From assembly GCA_002842045.1 (NCBI GenBank), contig PHBX01000001.1, positions 62,001 through 126,000 on the forward strand: 64,000 nt of DNA. The letters are read 5' to 3'. Of the stretch, positions 36,261 to 44,604 are shown one piece after another (within the stretch, counting starts at the first letter, position 1; every line of letters starts with the position of its first letter). This DNA comes from Chloroflexi bacterium HGW-Chloroflexi-3 (lineage in GTDB: Bacteria > Chloroflexota > Anaerolineae > Anaerolineales > Anaerolineaceae). The position numbers were made by a program, and so were the translations under genes. Below the pieces are notes generated by a model. It worked only from the letters and a program-made list of their open reading frames with translations, did not search any database and was not told the DNA's origin.

Positions 36261-37004
36261 TTGCTCCGATTGTTCTTTGGCGTATATGGCAGCGCCGACT
36301 ATGCCAGCTTGGTTTAATAGCAAAGCTGGCATTATTTTTGTCTGGACCGTAAAATATTTCGCATACTTTTCAAATTTTTTGCTGATTCCACCACCAATGA
36401 CAAATAGATCAGGTGAAAATAAATCTTCCAATGTTACAAGAATTTCATTAAACCGCTCACCCCATTTTTTCCAGGATAAATCATTTTCCTGACGAACAGC
36501 ATCGGAAGCGCGATCCTCAGCGTCCTTTCCTCTGATTTTCATATGTCCAAATTCAGTGTTGGGTACGAGCACGCCATCGGAGAAAATGGCAGATCCAATA
36601 CCAGTTCCAATGGTTAAAAGTATCACCACACCTTTGAGATATTCCTGTCCGACCCCAAATTTCATTTCAGCAATTCCAGCTGCATCGGCATCATTCAAAC
36701 TAAAAATATGATTTCCAGTTTCCTGAGAAAGTAAAACATTTAAATTTTGGCCTATCCAATTTTTGGAAACATTTGCCGCAGACAGAACGATTCCATGTTG
36801 AACAATAGCCGGGAATCCAACACCCACGGGGCCGGAATAATGAAAATATTGGCAGATCTGATGAACTGTCTTGCCCACATCGGATGGTTCGGCACCTTCA
36901 GGTGTATCAATCCGATACCGATCTGTCAATAATTTTCCTGATACTGTATCAACCATCGCCCCTTTAATTCCGGAACCACCAATATCAAGACCTAAAATTT
37001 CCAT
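36198..37004 (-). CDS. ppgK: Polyphosphate glucokinase (ROK family)
   Basis: The 268-residue ROK kinase phosphorylates glucose with polyphosphate or ATP. LGLDIGGSGIKGAMVD is the N-terminal phosphate motif, SLNDADAAGIAE holds the catalytic Asp, and LTIGTGIGSAIFSDGVLVPNTEFGH region (split across about residues 130-155) is the PPGK signature. ATG 37004 is preferred over GTG 37010 because GAGGAG lies 5 nt before it. The gene is last in the baseplate-J-like/ruvX/mltG/ppgK operon, 9 bp after mltG. Its final 21 codons overlap the convergent aspA gene and look like an added tail. Confidence 0.92.
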   Translation of the reverse strand: MEILGLDIGGSGIKGAMVDTVSGKLLTDRYRIDTPEGAEPSDVGKTVHQICQYFHYSGPVGVGFPAIVQHGIVLSAANVSKNWIGQNLNVLLSQETGNHIFSLNDADAAGIAEMKFGVGQEYLKGVVILLTIGTGIGSAIFSDGVLVPNTEFGHMKIRGKDAEDRASDAVRQENDLSWKKWGERFNEILVTLEDLFSPDLFVIGGGISKKFEKYAKYFTVQTKIMPALLLNQAGIVGAAIYAKEQSEQSGQYSSFSEFPEITKDIQDV

Positions 37005-37013
37005 TTTCACTCC

Positions 37014-38156
37014 TCAAGGACAACCATTTTCTAAGTGTTCTTCATACGTTTCCGCAAAATTATGGTAACCTGATCCATCACATTTAGCCCGAAAATAATA
37101 ATAAGGTGTTTCAGAGGCAAATGCAACGGCTTTGATAGCATTCAAACTCGGATTACAAATTGCATGCGGGGTTAAGCCATTATACAAATAGGTGTTGAAT
37201 GGTGAATCAAATCGAAGGTCATTCAATGACAATGGATTGGTCCACCATGTTGCTTGATTAATGTTATAACCCACAGCGTATTGGACAGTCGGATCACTAT
37301 CAAATTTCATGCCGATTAAGTATCTATTCAAAAATACAGATGCTATCATAGGCATCTCTTCGGGGATGACTGCTTCTCTTTCAACCATTGAAGCAATGAT
37401 AATAGCCTGATTGAGTGTTAATCCTTTTTCACTGATAGCATTAAGATATTCATCGCTCATAATCTCCAAAAATGCATTCAAAAATAATTGTATGAAGTCA
37501 ATCGTCGTAATTTTTCTATCCACCAGATATTCGCCTGGAAATAAGTAACCTTCCAATGAGGATACTCCCTGTAAATCGGTAGGTAACCATTCAGATGATG
37601 GATTTCTAACCAATTGAAAAAATTCTTCTGTATTTATCTCCAGGCCAGAATTAGGCAAAATACCACCTATTTCTTCCATTCGCCAACCTGGCAGGATGAT
37701 AAAACGTACTTTATCAGGGATTGGATTTATTATTTTTTCAGCAATTTCAATTCCATTCATCTCAGGTTTGACGAGGAAATATCCTGATTGCACTTTGCGA
37801 TCATAGCCTTTGTAAATCAAAAAAGTATTAAAGGTTTCCGAATTCTCAATAAGCCCATTCATTTTTAATCTATAAGCAATTTGACCAACCGTTTCTCCAG
37901 GAAGAATTTCAAAATAATAATCTTCATTTTGATTATTTTGGTCAACCAACAAATTCTCCTCAGAAAAATATAGTCTGGTTGTATACACGAAATTTTTATA
38001 AAAGCTCAAGGATGGATCCGGCTCACCATAGACGAATTTCACATCTTGAGAAACGACAGTATATAACCAGACCACACCCCCCAATAACCCGACAATACTA
38101 ATGATAAATAGTATTAATAAGCAACTTTGAAGTCGATTCTTCTTTTGTTTAGACAT
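37014..38156 (-). CDS. mltG: Endolytic murein transglycosylase MltG (YceG-like)
   Basis: The 380-residue protein has one N-terminal membrane segment (about residues 13-34) and an exported YceG domain. A LysM-like region (PGETVGQIAYRLKMNGLI) comes first. The catalytic part contains SLEGYLFPGEYLV, ASMVEREAV with the catalytic Glu, and FDSDPTVQYAVGYN. MltG cuts nascent glycan strands and sets their length. Its ATG overlaps the ruvX stop by one base (TGATG). It sits in one operon with a membrane-anchored baseplate-J-like protein, so both may act at the cell wall. Confidence 0.94.
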   Translation of the reverse strand: MSKQKKNRLQSCLLILFIISIVGLLGGVVWLYTVVSQDVKFVYGEPDPSLSFYKNFVYTTRLYFSEENLLVDQNNQNEDYYFEILPGETVGQIAYRLKMNGLIENSETFNTFLIYKGYDRKVQSGYFLVKPEMNGIEIAEKIINPIPDKVRFIILPGWRMEEIGGILPNSGLEINTEEFFQLVRNPSSEWLPTDLQGVSSLEGYLFPGEYLVDRKITTIDFIQLFLNAFLEIMSDEYLNAISEKGLTLNQAIIIASMVEREAVIPEEMPMIASVFLNRYLIGMKFDSDPTVQYAVGYNINQATWWTNPLSLNDLRFDSPFNTYLYNGLTPHAICNPSLNAIKAVAFASETPYYYFRAKCDGSGYHNFAETYEEHLENGCP

Positions 38157-38617
38157 CAGAGCTCCAGAGATTGATCGGAATAATTGGAATGCTTTGGAAG
38201 TGAATCCAGGTAAGATTGTAAAATGATCGTGGCTGCCAAATCATCCACATGCGTAATTTGCTTCTTTTTCTTTACACCCATCTCTTTACGAGCTTTTCTG
38301 GCTAATTGTGTACTTTCATGTTCATCCCATAAAATGACAGGTATATCCGTGATTTGCATGATTGCATCAGCGAGTCGAGCGGATTTTCTCCCAGAAGGAT
38401 TTGGTTCACCATTCGAATAGAAGGCCTGACCAACTACGATTAATTTTACAGAATTTTCCAGAGCAATTTTAACGATCTGCTCTGCATCCTTTTCCCTCTG
38501 AACATGTTTGACAACAGTAAACGGATTCGCTATGGTTGCTGTAAAATCACTGATTGCAATCCCTATTCTTTCCGCACCAGGATCGATTGCCATGATTTTC
38601 TTTAATTCGCTATCCAT
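38156..38617 (-). CDS. ruvX: RuvX/YqgF Holliday-junction resolvase-like nuclease
   Basis: The 153-residue RNase H-fold protein belongs to YqgF/RuvX, involved in 16S rRNA maturation and possibly Holliday-junction cleavage. Acidic residues are in MAIDPGAERIGIAISD, WDEHEST and HVDDLAATIILQSYL. The ATG at 38617 is preferred over an in-frame TTG one codon earlier. It overlaps the 3' end of the upstream gene by 8 bp and the start of mltG by one base. The ruvX-mltG pair is a common arrangement in bacteria. Confidence 0.9.
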   Translation of the reverse strand: MDSELKKIMAIDPGAERIGIAISDFTATIANPFTVVKHVQREKDAEQIVKIALENSVKLIVVGQAFYSNGEPNPSGRKSARLADAIMQITDIPVILWDEHESTQLARKARKEMGVKKKKQITHVDDLAATIILQSYLDSLPKHSNYSDQSLEL

Positions 38618-40109
38618 CAATCACCATATTAATTCTAAACGGAAGAAATGGCAAATATTTCCAAAACGATGGTGAAATTACAATTACCGGGTCATTACTC
38701 AACTTAATTTCATTTTTGATGATTGATTTTGCAGTCTCAATCTTTAAACCAAGGATACTCTGAATGATAAAGTTTTCGTCAATACATGGGGAAATTTCTC
38801 GTTTCGCTTTGACTTCCCATTGAAGCTCACTTTCATCAAAAATTACAGAATTGTCAATAATATCAATTCTCATATCCCCTTCATTTGCATAGAATTGATT
38901 ATTTAAATCCGCATTCATAGCCAACTCAACCGATTTTTTAACATCTTCTTCCGTAAAAATCCAGCCCGATACATTAGCTCTTATTCTCAAAACGTGTCTC
39001 TCTGCTGGATCCCCGACCTCAGGGATTCTTTCTTCAGCTATAATTTCATCGATTTTAATTGCTTCTTCGGGTATCAATATTACTTGAGGATTTGTTTTTC
39101 TGATTTCCTCAATTGAATTCATTTTCAACAGTTCAATCAATTCAATTTTTAATTTTTCGTAATCATTTTCTGTTGGTGAAAATGTTTTTATGTCAACACC
39201 CCCATATGTTGCATCGGTATTAAACACAACAATATTTCCACCCAGATCATTTTCTATGGATGTGATACTCCCAACCGACACATTACCAATCGTGCCACCT
39301 GACAAACTGAGTATGGGTACATCAATTTGTGATTCAATTCCTGGCTTTAAGATCGCTTCCTTTGTCGTTTCAAAACGAATTAATGGATCACCACCTGTTC
39401 GTACGATTGTTCCCTCAGGAATAATAATTTCTTTATCGGATATATTTCTGAAAGTCACTTCACCGGTTGCTTTTTTATCAGGAATTCGTATGATTCCGGT
39501 GCTGTCCCCTTCCAATTGACCTTCCATTTCAATATCTATAACGCGAAAAGGAATTGCACCAGTCATATTGATTTCTTTAATGGAAGGATCAGACCGAAAA
39601 TTCATTTGTATTGCCTGTTCCTCAAGCATGGGGTATAGGGTAATCTGCGCCGAAGGAATGAAAATAAAAATGATGAGTATAGTGGACAGCAATCCAACAG
39701 CGAACATTATCCACCGGACATGAATAGATAATTCCTTATTTGGGTTTTGACTTTTTCTATCGAATTTGATCTGATTCCAATTTCTATCTGAATTTCCAGA
39801 TAGTAGTGATCGATTTCTAATTTTTGGTTTTCTCCAGGGTTTCTTCTGTGCTTCTGGAATGCTCGAAAATATGGATACTCCTAATTCTTTTAATCGATTA
39901 ACAATCACTGGTTCATCAGTAACGACTGAAATATGTGCTCCCAGACTCTCAGCTGACCTTAATATTAAAATAATATCCATGGGATCTAATTTTATTTTTC
40001 CCTTATTCGGCCAAACCAATAGTATCCTCTGGGTTTTGCTCCAGGCTATTTTCTCTCTTATGGAAATTACATTGTCAAATGGGTCAAGTTGTATAATAAC
40101 TGTTTTCAT
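38610..40109 (-). CDS. Membrane-anchored baseplate-J-like protein
   Basis: The 499-residue protein has a cytoplasmic N-terminal part of about 130 residues, one membrane segment at about residues 132-152, and an exported beta-rich part. The exported part contains TGEVTFRNISDKEIIIPEGTIV, FETTKEAILKPG and GGTIGNVSVGSI, which resemble the Baseplate_J/gp47 family. The N-terminal part resembles a small alpha/beta domain (IAWSKTQRILLVWPNKG). No phage genes are near. It heads a four-gene operon with ruvX, mltG and ppgK. Its TATAAT is 11 nt before the ATG and there is no ribosome site. Function is unknown; an envelope or secretion role is inferred. Confidence 0.75.
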   Translation of the reverse strand: MKTVIIQLDPFDNVISIREKIAWSKTQRILLVWPNKGKIKLDPMDIILILRSAESLGAHISVVTDEPVIVNRLKELGVSIFSSIPEAQKKPWRKPKIRNRSLLSGNSDRNWNQIKFDRKSQNPNKELSIHVRWIMFAVGLLSTILIIFIFIPSAQITLYPMLEEQAIQMNFRSDPSIKEINMTGAIPFRVIDIEMEGQLEGDSTGIIRIPDKKATGEVTFRNISDKEIIIPEGTIVRTGGDPLIRFETTKEAILKPGIESQIDVPILSLSGGTIGNVSVGSITSIENDLGGNIVVFNTDATYGGVDIKTFSPTENDYEKLKIELIELLKMNSIEEIRKTNPQVILIPEEAIKIDEIIAEERIPEVGDPAERHVLRIRANVSGWIFTEEDVKKSVELAMNADLNNQFYANEGDMRIDIIDNSVIFDESELQWEVKAKREISPCIDENFIIQSILGLKIETAKSIIKNEIKLSNDPVIVISPSFWKYLPFLPFRINMVIDG

Positions 40110-40120
40110 AATTACTGTTG

Positions 40121-40126
40121 ATTATA
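40121..40126 (-). promoter_or_regulatory. -10 box of the baseplate-J-like operon
   Basis: TATAAT reads toward the gene 11 nt before its ATG, so the expected mRNA leader is only 4-5 nt. The -35 is weak. Confidence 0.55.
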
Positions 40127-40256
40127 AGGCATCGCAATGACTGGAATAAAGATGATCATTTATCGAATCTGTCGAAATGGGATAATTATACATAAAGCAT
40201 TTTGTGAAGAATAGTGGGCTATAATTAACATAAGGTTCGTAGCCTTGGAGCTATTT

Positions 40257-41111
40257 ATGTTGAAACAAACTTTATTTTTCTTATCATTGATGATAATTTT
40301 AAGTGTGACTGGTTGCAATCTACCGAATCCACCAGAAATCAGTCCGGATATCATTGCATCACAAGTCGCAAATCTCCTGACAACAACACCAGCTCTCGAA
40401 GAGTCGATGGACATTCCATCGGAAGTTCCTACAATTACCACCCAATTTACACAAGAAACAATTATACCCACAGAAACGATAACTCCTACTCCGGAGCCTT
40501 CTCTGACCCCAACAATCCTCCCCCAGGGCATTCCTACTGGTTCACCCAACTGGTTAGATCCATTTGAAGATGGAACCCGTTTTGGTATAAACCCTGAAGG
40601 TTACGATGATGGTCAAACAAAAATTATTGTCTCAGATGGCTCACTTACGATGACCAGCATTTCCGCAATAGGCTGGAGAGGATGGCGTTTAACCAGTCAG
40701 AAACCAGCAAATTATTATTTACAGGCAAGTTTTCAAACAAACGAATGCGCAGGGAGTGATCAATACGGACTTGTTGTCCAATCCCCTAATTTTGATAGTG
40801 GTTTTGGTTATTATTTTGGATTAACCTGTGATGGCAGATATGCATTTCAAAAGTGGGAGGAAAGTGGATTATCCAACTTACAGGGATGGATTAATGATCA
40901 AAACATAATCGCTGGCTCTAATCAGAAAAATACAATTGGAATCCTAAAATCAGGCAACCAATATAATCTTTATATCAATAATGTTTCTATCGTGACAATC
41001 GATGATGATAAATTTTCATCTCCGGGATATTTTGGTCCTTATATAGCTGGTGTAAATACACCTAATTTTTCATTTCAACTGGATGAAATATCTTACTGGA
41101 ATCTTCAATAA
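40257..41111 (+). CDS. Lipoprotein with Thr/Pro linker and lectin-like domain
   Basis: The 284-residue protein has a lipoprotein signal peptide ending in LSVTGC, so Cys20 is the lipidated residue. Residues about 40-95 form a Thr/Pro/Glu-rich linker. The C-terminal 180 residues look like a concanavalin-A/LamG-type beta sandwich (GWRGWRLTS, YGLVVQSPNF, YYFGLTCDGRYAFQKW, NTIGILKSGNQYNLYIN), as found in DUF1080-like glycan-binding proteins. ATG 40257 is chosen over TTG 40245 because GGAG lies 6 nt before it. The ligand is unknown; it likely binds a glycan at the cell surface. Confidence 0.82.
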   Translation: MLKQTLFFLSLMIILSVTGCNLPNPPEISPDIIASQVANLLTTTPALEESMDIPSEVPTITTQFTQETIIPTETITPTPEPSLTPTILPQGIPTGSPNWLDPFEDGTRFGINPEGYDDGQTKIIVSDGSLTMTSISAIGWRGWRLTSQKPANYYLQASFQTNECAGSDQYGLVVQSPNFDSGFGYYFGLTCDGRYAFQKWEESGLSNLQGWINDQNIIAGSNQKNTIGILKSGNQYNLYINNVSIVTIDDDKFSSPGYFGPYIAGVNTPNFSFQLDEISYWNLQ

Positions 41112-41126
41112 TATGGTAGGTTGTTA

Positions 41127-41696
41127 ATGTATCCTTCCTTTTCTAACAGCAAATTTGTAACCAGACAACAGGTTGTTGAATACGCAAAGAAAAAGATTAA
41201 AAGTGATCCGGTCTACCTCGATACTGAAACCACCGGGCTTGAAAGCACGGATGAGATTATTGAAATTGCCATCGTCAATTCATTCGGGAATGTAATCTTT
41301 GAATCCTTTGTAAGACCTCAAAAAACCATTCCAGCTTCCGCTACTGCAATAAACAACATAACGAATGCAATGGTTGTAAATTCGCCTCCCTGGGCAGAAA
41401 TTTGGCCAACAATTCAGAATCTCCTGCTGGACCACCCCATTGGCATGTATAATGCGGAATTTGACATCCGGATGATCCGTCAATCTTTAGAAATTAATAA
41501 TATTCCAAACACAACCAAAATGAACGCCTTTGATATTATGAAAGTTTATTCCGATTTCATGCGCTCAGATCGAAGATTTCGTTTAGAACAAGCCGGAAGA
41601 AATCTAGGTATTGTTATTCCTAATTCACACCGAGCAAAAGATGACACACTCTTAACACGTGCGATCTTCCATTCGATTGCAGGTGTTCCATATTAG
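41127..41696 (+). CDS. DEDDh 3'-5' exonuclease (DnaQ-like)
   Basis: The 189-residue protein is a single-domain exonuclease of the DnaQ/epsilon type. ExoI is YLDTETTGLES, ExoII is GMYNAEFDIRMI, and ExoIII with the catalytic His is SHRAKDDTLLTRAI. It could proofread, trim RNA or repair DNA; there is no polymerase or UvrC fusion to decide. ATG 41127 is used; an in-frame TTG lies two codons before it. It follows the lipoprotein gene by 15 bp. Confidence 0.88.
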   Translation: MYPSFSNSKFVTRQQVVEYAKKKIKSDPVYLDTETTGLESTDEIIEIAIVNSFGNVIFESFVRPQKTIPASATAINNITNAMVVNSPPWAEIWPTIQNLLLDHPIGMYNAEFDIRMIRQSLEINNIPNTTKMNAFDIMKVYSDFMRSDRRFRLEQAGRNLGIVIPNSHRAKDDTLLTRAIFHSIAGVPY

Positions 41697-41719
41697 ACAA
41701 TTATTTTAATAAAACATTG

Positions 41720-42406
41720 ATGCTAAAATTTAAATTCAATCGATTACAGTGGTTTGTTCATATAGGTTCTACTATTCCTTTCTTTGTATTGGTTTGGGAT
41801 GCTTTTTCTAACAATTTAACGGTCAATCCAATACAGGAAATCACCCAAAGAACAGGACGGACGGCTATTATCTGGTTGGTTTTATCACTGGCTTGTACGC
41901 CGTTAAATATAATTTTTGGACTTCGTCCATTTAATCAGGTCCGTCGTCCACTTGGTTTATATTCTGCTTTTTATGCAACTCTGCACTTCATTACATTTCT
42001 AATTCTGGACTACGGACTCAATTTAAATCTAATATGGCAAACGATTATTGAGAAACCATACATACTTTTAGGTGTAACTGGATTTGTGATACTGACTTTG
42101 TTAACATTCACTTCCACAAAAAAATCCATGCAAAAGTTAGGTAAAAAATGGAATCAACTTCATCGTCTTGTTTATTTGGCAGCAATTATCCTATTGTTGC
42201 ATTTCTTTATGTCCTTAAAATTCATTAACGCCCTCGCTATTGCTATTGCGATTATTCTCGCTATCCTTCTTCTCATTCGAATCCCAATAATTCGAAGGTT
42301 TTTCATCAAAATACAACCTGCCTGGGCTGGACCCGTTAACAATTTTCTTACCGGAAGAAAAAAGAAAACAATCAATTCAAAAATAGACAATCCAGCGTTC
42401 AAATAA
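41720..42406 (+). CDS. msrQ: MsrQ/YedZ-like haem membrane protein
   Basis: The 228-residue protein has six membrane segments and resembles MsrQ, the haem b membrane partner that feeds electrons to the periplasmic methionine-sulfoxide reductase MsrP. TGRTAIIWLVLSLACTPLN, VRRPLGLYSAFYATLHF and WNQLHRLVYLAAIILLLHFF carry the conserved Arg and His haem ligands. MsrP is not adjacent, so the partner is either elsewhere or different. ATG 41720 is used. It follows the exonuclease gene by 23 bp. Confidence 0.8.
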   Translation: MLKFKFNRLQWFVHIGSTIPFFVLVWDAFSNNLTVNPIQEITQRTGRTAIIWLVLSLACTPLNIIFGLRPFNQVRRPLGLYSAFYATLHFITFLILDYGLNLNLIWQTIIEKPYILLGVTGFVILTLLTFTSTKKSMQKLGKKWNQLHRLVYLAAIILLLHFFMSLKFINALAIAIAIILAILLLIRIPIIRRFFIKIQPAWAGPVNNFLTGRKKKTINSKIDNPAFK

Positions 42407-42501
42407 ATATTCAATATTAATCTGATGTGATTTAGCTTTCCGAAATGTTATAAAATCACAGTATCACCTTATTGAAATCCGCAGGAAATCGAGATAATCA
42501 C

Positions 42502-44604
42502 ATGCTATTTACAGATAATCAGGAAAAAATTGCCAAACGAGCACTTGAAGGAAGTGTATTCCTCACTGGATTTGCAGGGAGCGGAAAGACAACCATTGGA
42601 AAAATTTTCCTGAAACTTCTTTTGGAACAGGATACCCCAGGCAATAAGATCCTTGTTTTAGTGCCACAAAAATCATTAGGGCTCACATACTCAGATTTTT
42701 TGGAGAGTGTAGAAATTTATAATGGGAACTTACCTGTCATTCAGACCATCAGTGGAATCAGCCAAAAAATTATTCGATTGTTTTGGCCAATCATTGCACC
42801 TCAATTTAAATTTAATCATCCCAAACAATACCCTACATTTTTAAACATTGAATCTGCGCAATATTTTATGGCGAAGGTATGTGACCCTTTTTTTGAAAAG
42901 AATTATTTTTCATCCATAAAGTCTGAAAAACCAAGAATTCTCTCTCAAATCCTTGATAATCTCAACAAATCAGCACTTGTTGGTTTTCCTCATGAAGAAA
43001 TCGATTTGCGATTAAAGTCAGCCTGGAGTAAAGAAAGTAACCACATAATTGCTTACGATGAAGCTCAGGAATGCGCAAACGCCTTCCGAAATTATTGTCT
43101 TGAATTCAATCTCATTGACTTCTCCCTTCAATATGAAATTTTCAATAAGATCATTCATGAATCATTCTTAATTCAACAATATTTATTTAACAGTTATGAA
43201 TATTTGATTTACGACAATTGTGAAGAAGATACTCCCGTAGCCCATGACCTCATCCTGAAATGGTTATCCGGGTTGAAAAGTGCACTGGTAATCCAGGATG
43301 AGAATGCAGGCTTTCGGTCATTTTTGGGAGCTGATTCCACCAGTGCTATCCGGTTGGCTAAAAACTGTCAGGAGATCATAGAAGTCAGGGATTCTTTCAT
43401 TTCAGGTCCTCCTATTCACGAAATTATTTCCATATATAGAAATGCTTTATCACACCAGCCGATTGGAGGAATTTCAGAACCTGGATTTAGAAGATTATCG
43501 TTTCACCACCATAAGTTTTATCCGGATATGATCAACCAGGTCGTGCAACAAATTGATGATTTCATCAAGCAGGGAATCAACCCTGGAAAAATTGCAATTT
43601 TAGCTCCATTTGTCAGTAATGCCCTTCGCTTCCAAATCCAACAAAGGATGATTGAAAAAAATATTAAATTGGTTACGCATCGTCCATCTCGAAGTCTACG
43701 CGAGGAATCAATTACGCATGGCTTGATTTCGTGGACAAAGCTGGCTTACCCGGAGTGGGGTTTATTACCTTCTGTCTATCAATTCCGAACAGCGATTACA
43801 CATGCGATAGGGGATATGGATCCCATTCGAGCAGATTTATTGTCACGAATCGTTTTAACTAAAAACAATGCATTTGCTCTGCGTCCAATCGATGTTGTCC
43901 GACCAGAAATGTTGGAAAGAATCACAATCCAGGCAGTATTCCAATATCAGAAAATTTTTTCCTGGTTAGTGAATTATCAGGAAAACAAATCTGAAGTAGA
44001 TGTATTTCTGGCGAGTTTCTTTGGGGAAATTTTATCTCAACCCGGGTTTGGTTTTCATGAGAATTATGAGGGCGCAGAAATTACTGGTCGATTGATTGAA
44101 TCAATGCAAAATTTTAGAAAAAATACTCTTTCACATTTTCAAAAAACTGGTGAAAATTGGGCTCTGGATTACATAACTATGTTAGAAAATGGTCTCATAT
44201 CTGCGTTGTATTTACAAACCTGGGACTTACCTCCACAGGATGCAGTATATCTGGCGCCAGCTCATACTTTCTTAATGCAAAACAGACCTGTCGAAATTCA
44301 AATATGGTTGGACATAGGCAATATGGGTTGGTGGCAAAGATTGATGCAACCACTTACCCAACCATATGTCTTATCAAGAAATTGGAAAGATGGAATGAAA
44401 TGGACTGATATACATGAGTATGAAAATAATCAAAAAAATTTAGAGAAATTGATCAGTGGCTTATTGCGACGCTGTTCAGGCAATCTCATACTTCATACGA
44501 CCGGATACAACGAAAATGGTGATGAACAAACTGGTCCCCTTCTGAAAGCCACGCAAAGAATCCTGCGGACATATCATCGCCAGATCGGAAATAAAAATGT
44601 TTAG
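42502..44604 (+). CDS. UvrD-like pseudo-helicase (AddB-like motor subunit)
   Basis: The 700-residue protein has a superfamily 1 helicase layout. Walker A is intact (GFAGSGKTT, about residues 23-31). Where UvrD proteins have VDEFQD the sequence is LIYDNCEEDTP near residue 237, so the Walker B Glu is Asn, and the following motif III is VIQDENAGFRSFLGAD. No motif V (KGLEW) or motif VI (TRAK) is visible. The C-terminal 100 residues read ENGDEQTGPLL and have no nuclease motif. This matches the inactive-motor pattern of AddB-type subunits. ATG 42502 is preferred over TTG 42472. Its stop overlaps the next helicase start by 8 bp. Confidence 0.75.
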   Translation: MLFTDNQEKIAKRALEGSVFLTGFAGSGKTTIGKIFLKLLLEQDTPGNKILVLVPQKSLGLTYSDFLESVEIYNGNLPVIQTISGISQKIIRLFWPIIAPQFKFNHPKQYPTFLNIESAQYFMAKVCDPFFEKNYFSSIKSEKPRILSQILDNLNKSALVGFPHEEIDLRLKSAWSKESNHIIAYDEAQECANAFRNYCLEFNLIDFSLQYEIFNKIIHESFLIQQYLFNSYEYLIYDNCEEDTPVAHDLILKWLSGLKSALVIQDENAGFRSFLGADSTSAIRLAKNCQEIIEVRDSFISGPPIHEIISIYRNALSHQPIGGISEPGFRRLSFHHHKFYPDMINQVVQQIDDFIKQGINPGKIAILAPFVSNALRFQIQQRMIEKNIKLVTHRPSRSLREESITHGLISWTKLAYPEWGLLPSVYQFRTAITHAIGDMDPIRADLLSRIVLTKNNAFALRPIDVVRPEMLERITIQAVFQYQKIFSWLVNYQENKSEVDVFLASFFGEILSQPGFGFHENYEGAEITGRLIESMQNFRKNTLSHFQKTGENWALDYITMLENGLISALYLQTWDLPPQDAVYLAPAHTFLMQNRPVEIQIWLDIGNMGWWQRLMQPLTQPYVLSRNWKDGMKWTDIHEYENNQKNLEKLISGLLRRCSGNLILHTTGYNENGDEQTGPLLKATQRILRTYHRQIGNKNV

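Noticed and set aside
38610..40109. Prophage remnant suggested by the baseplate-J-like gene
   Set aside because: No integrase, capsid, tail or lysis genes are near, and the neighbours are housekeeping genes in the same operon.
42472..42501. TTG start of the pseudo-helicase gene ten codons upstream
   Set aside because: No ribosome site before TTG; ATG 42502 has AGGA and GAGA stretches upstream and begins at the expected helicase N-terminus.
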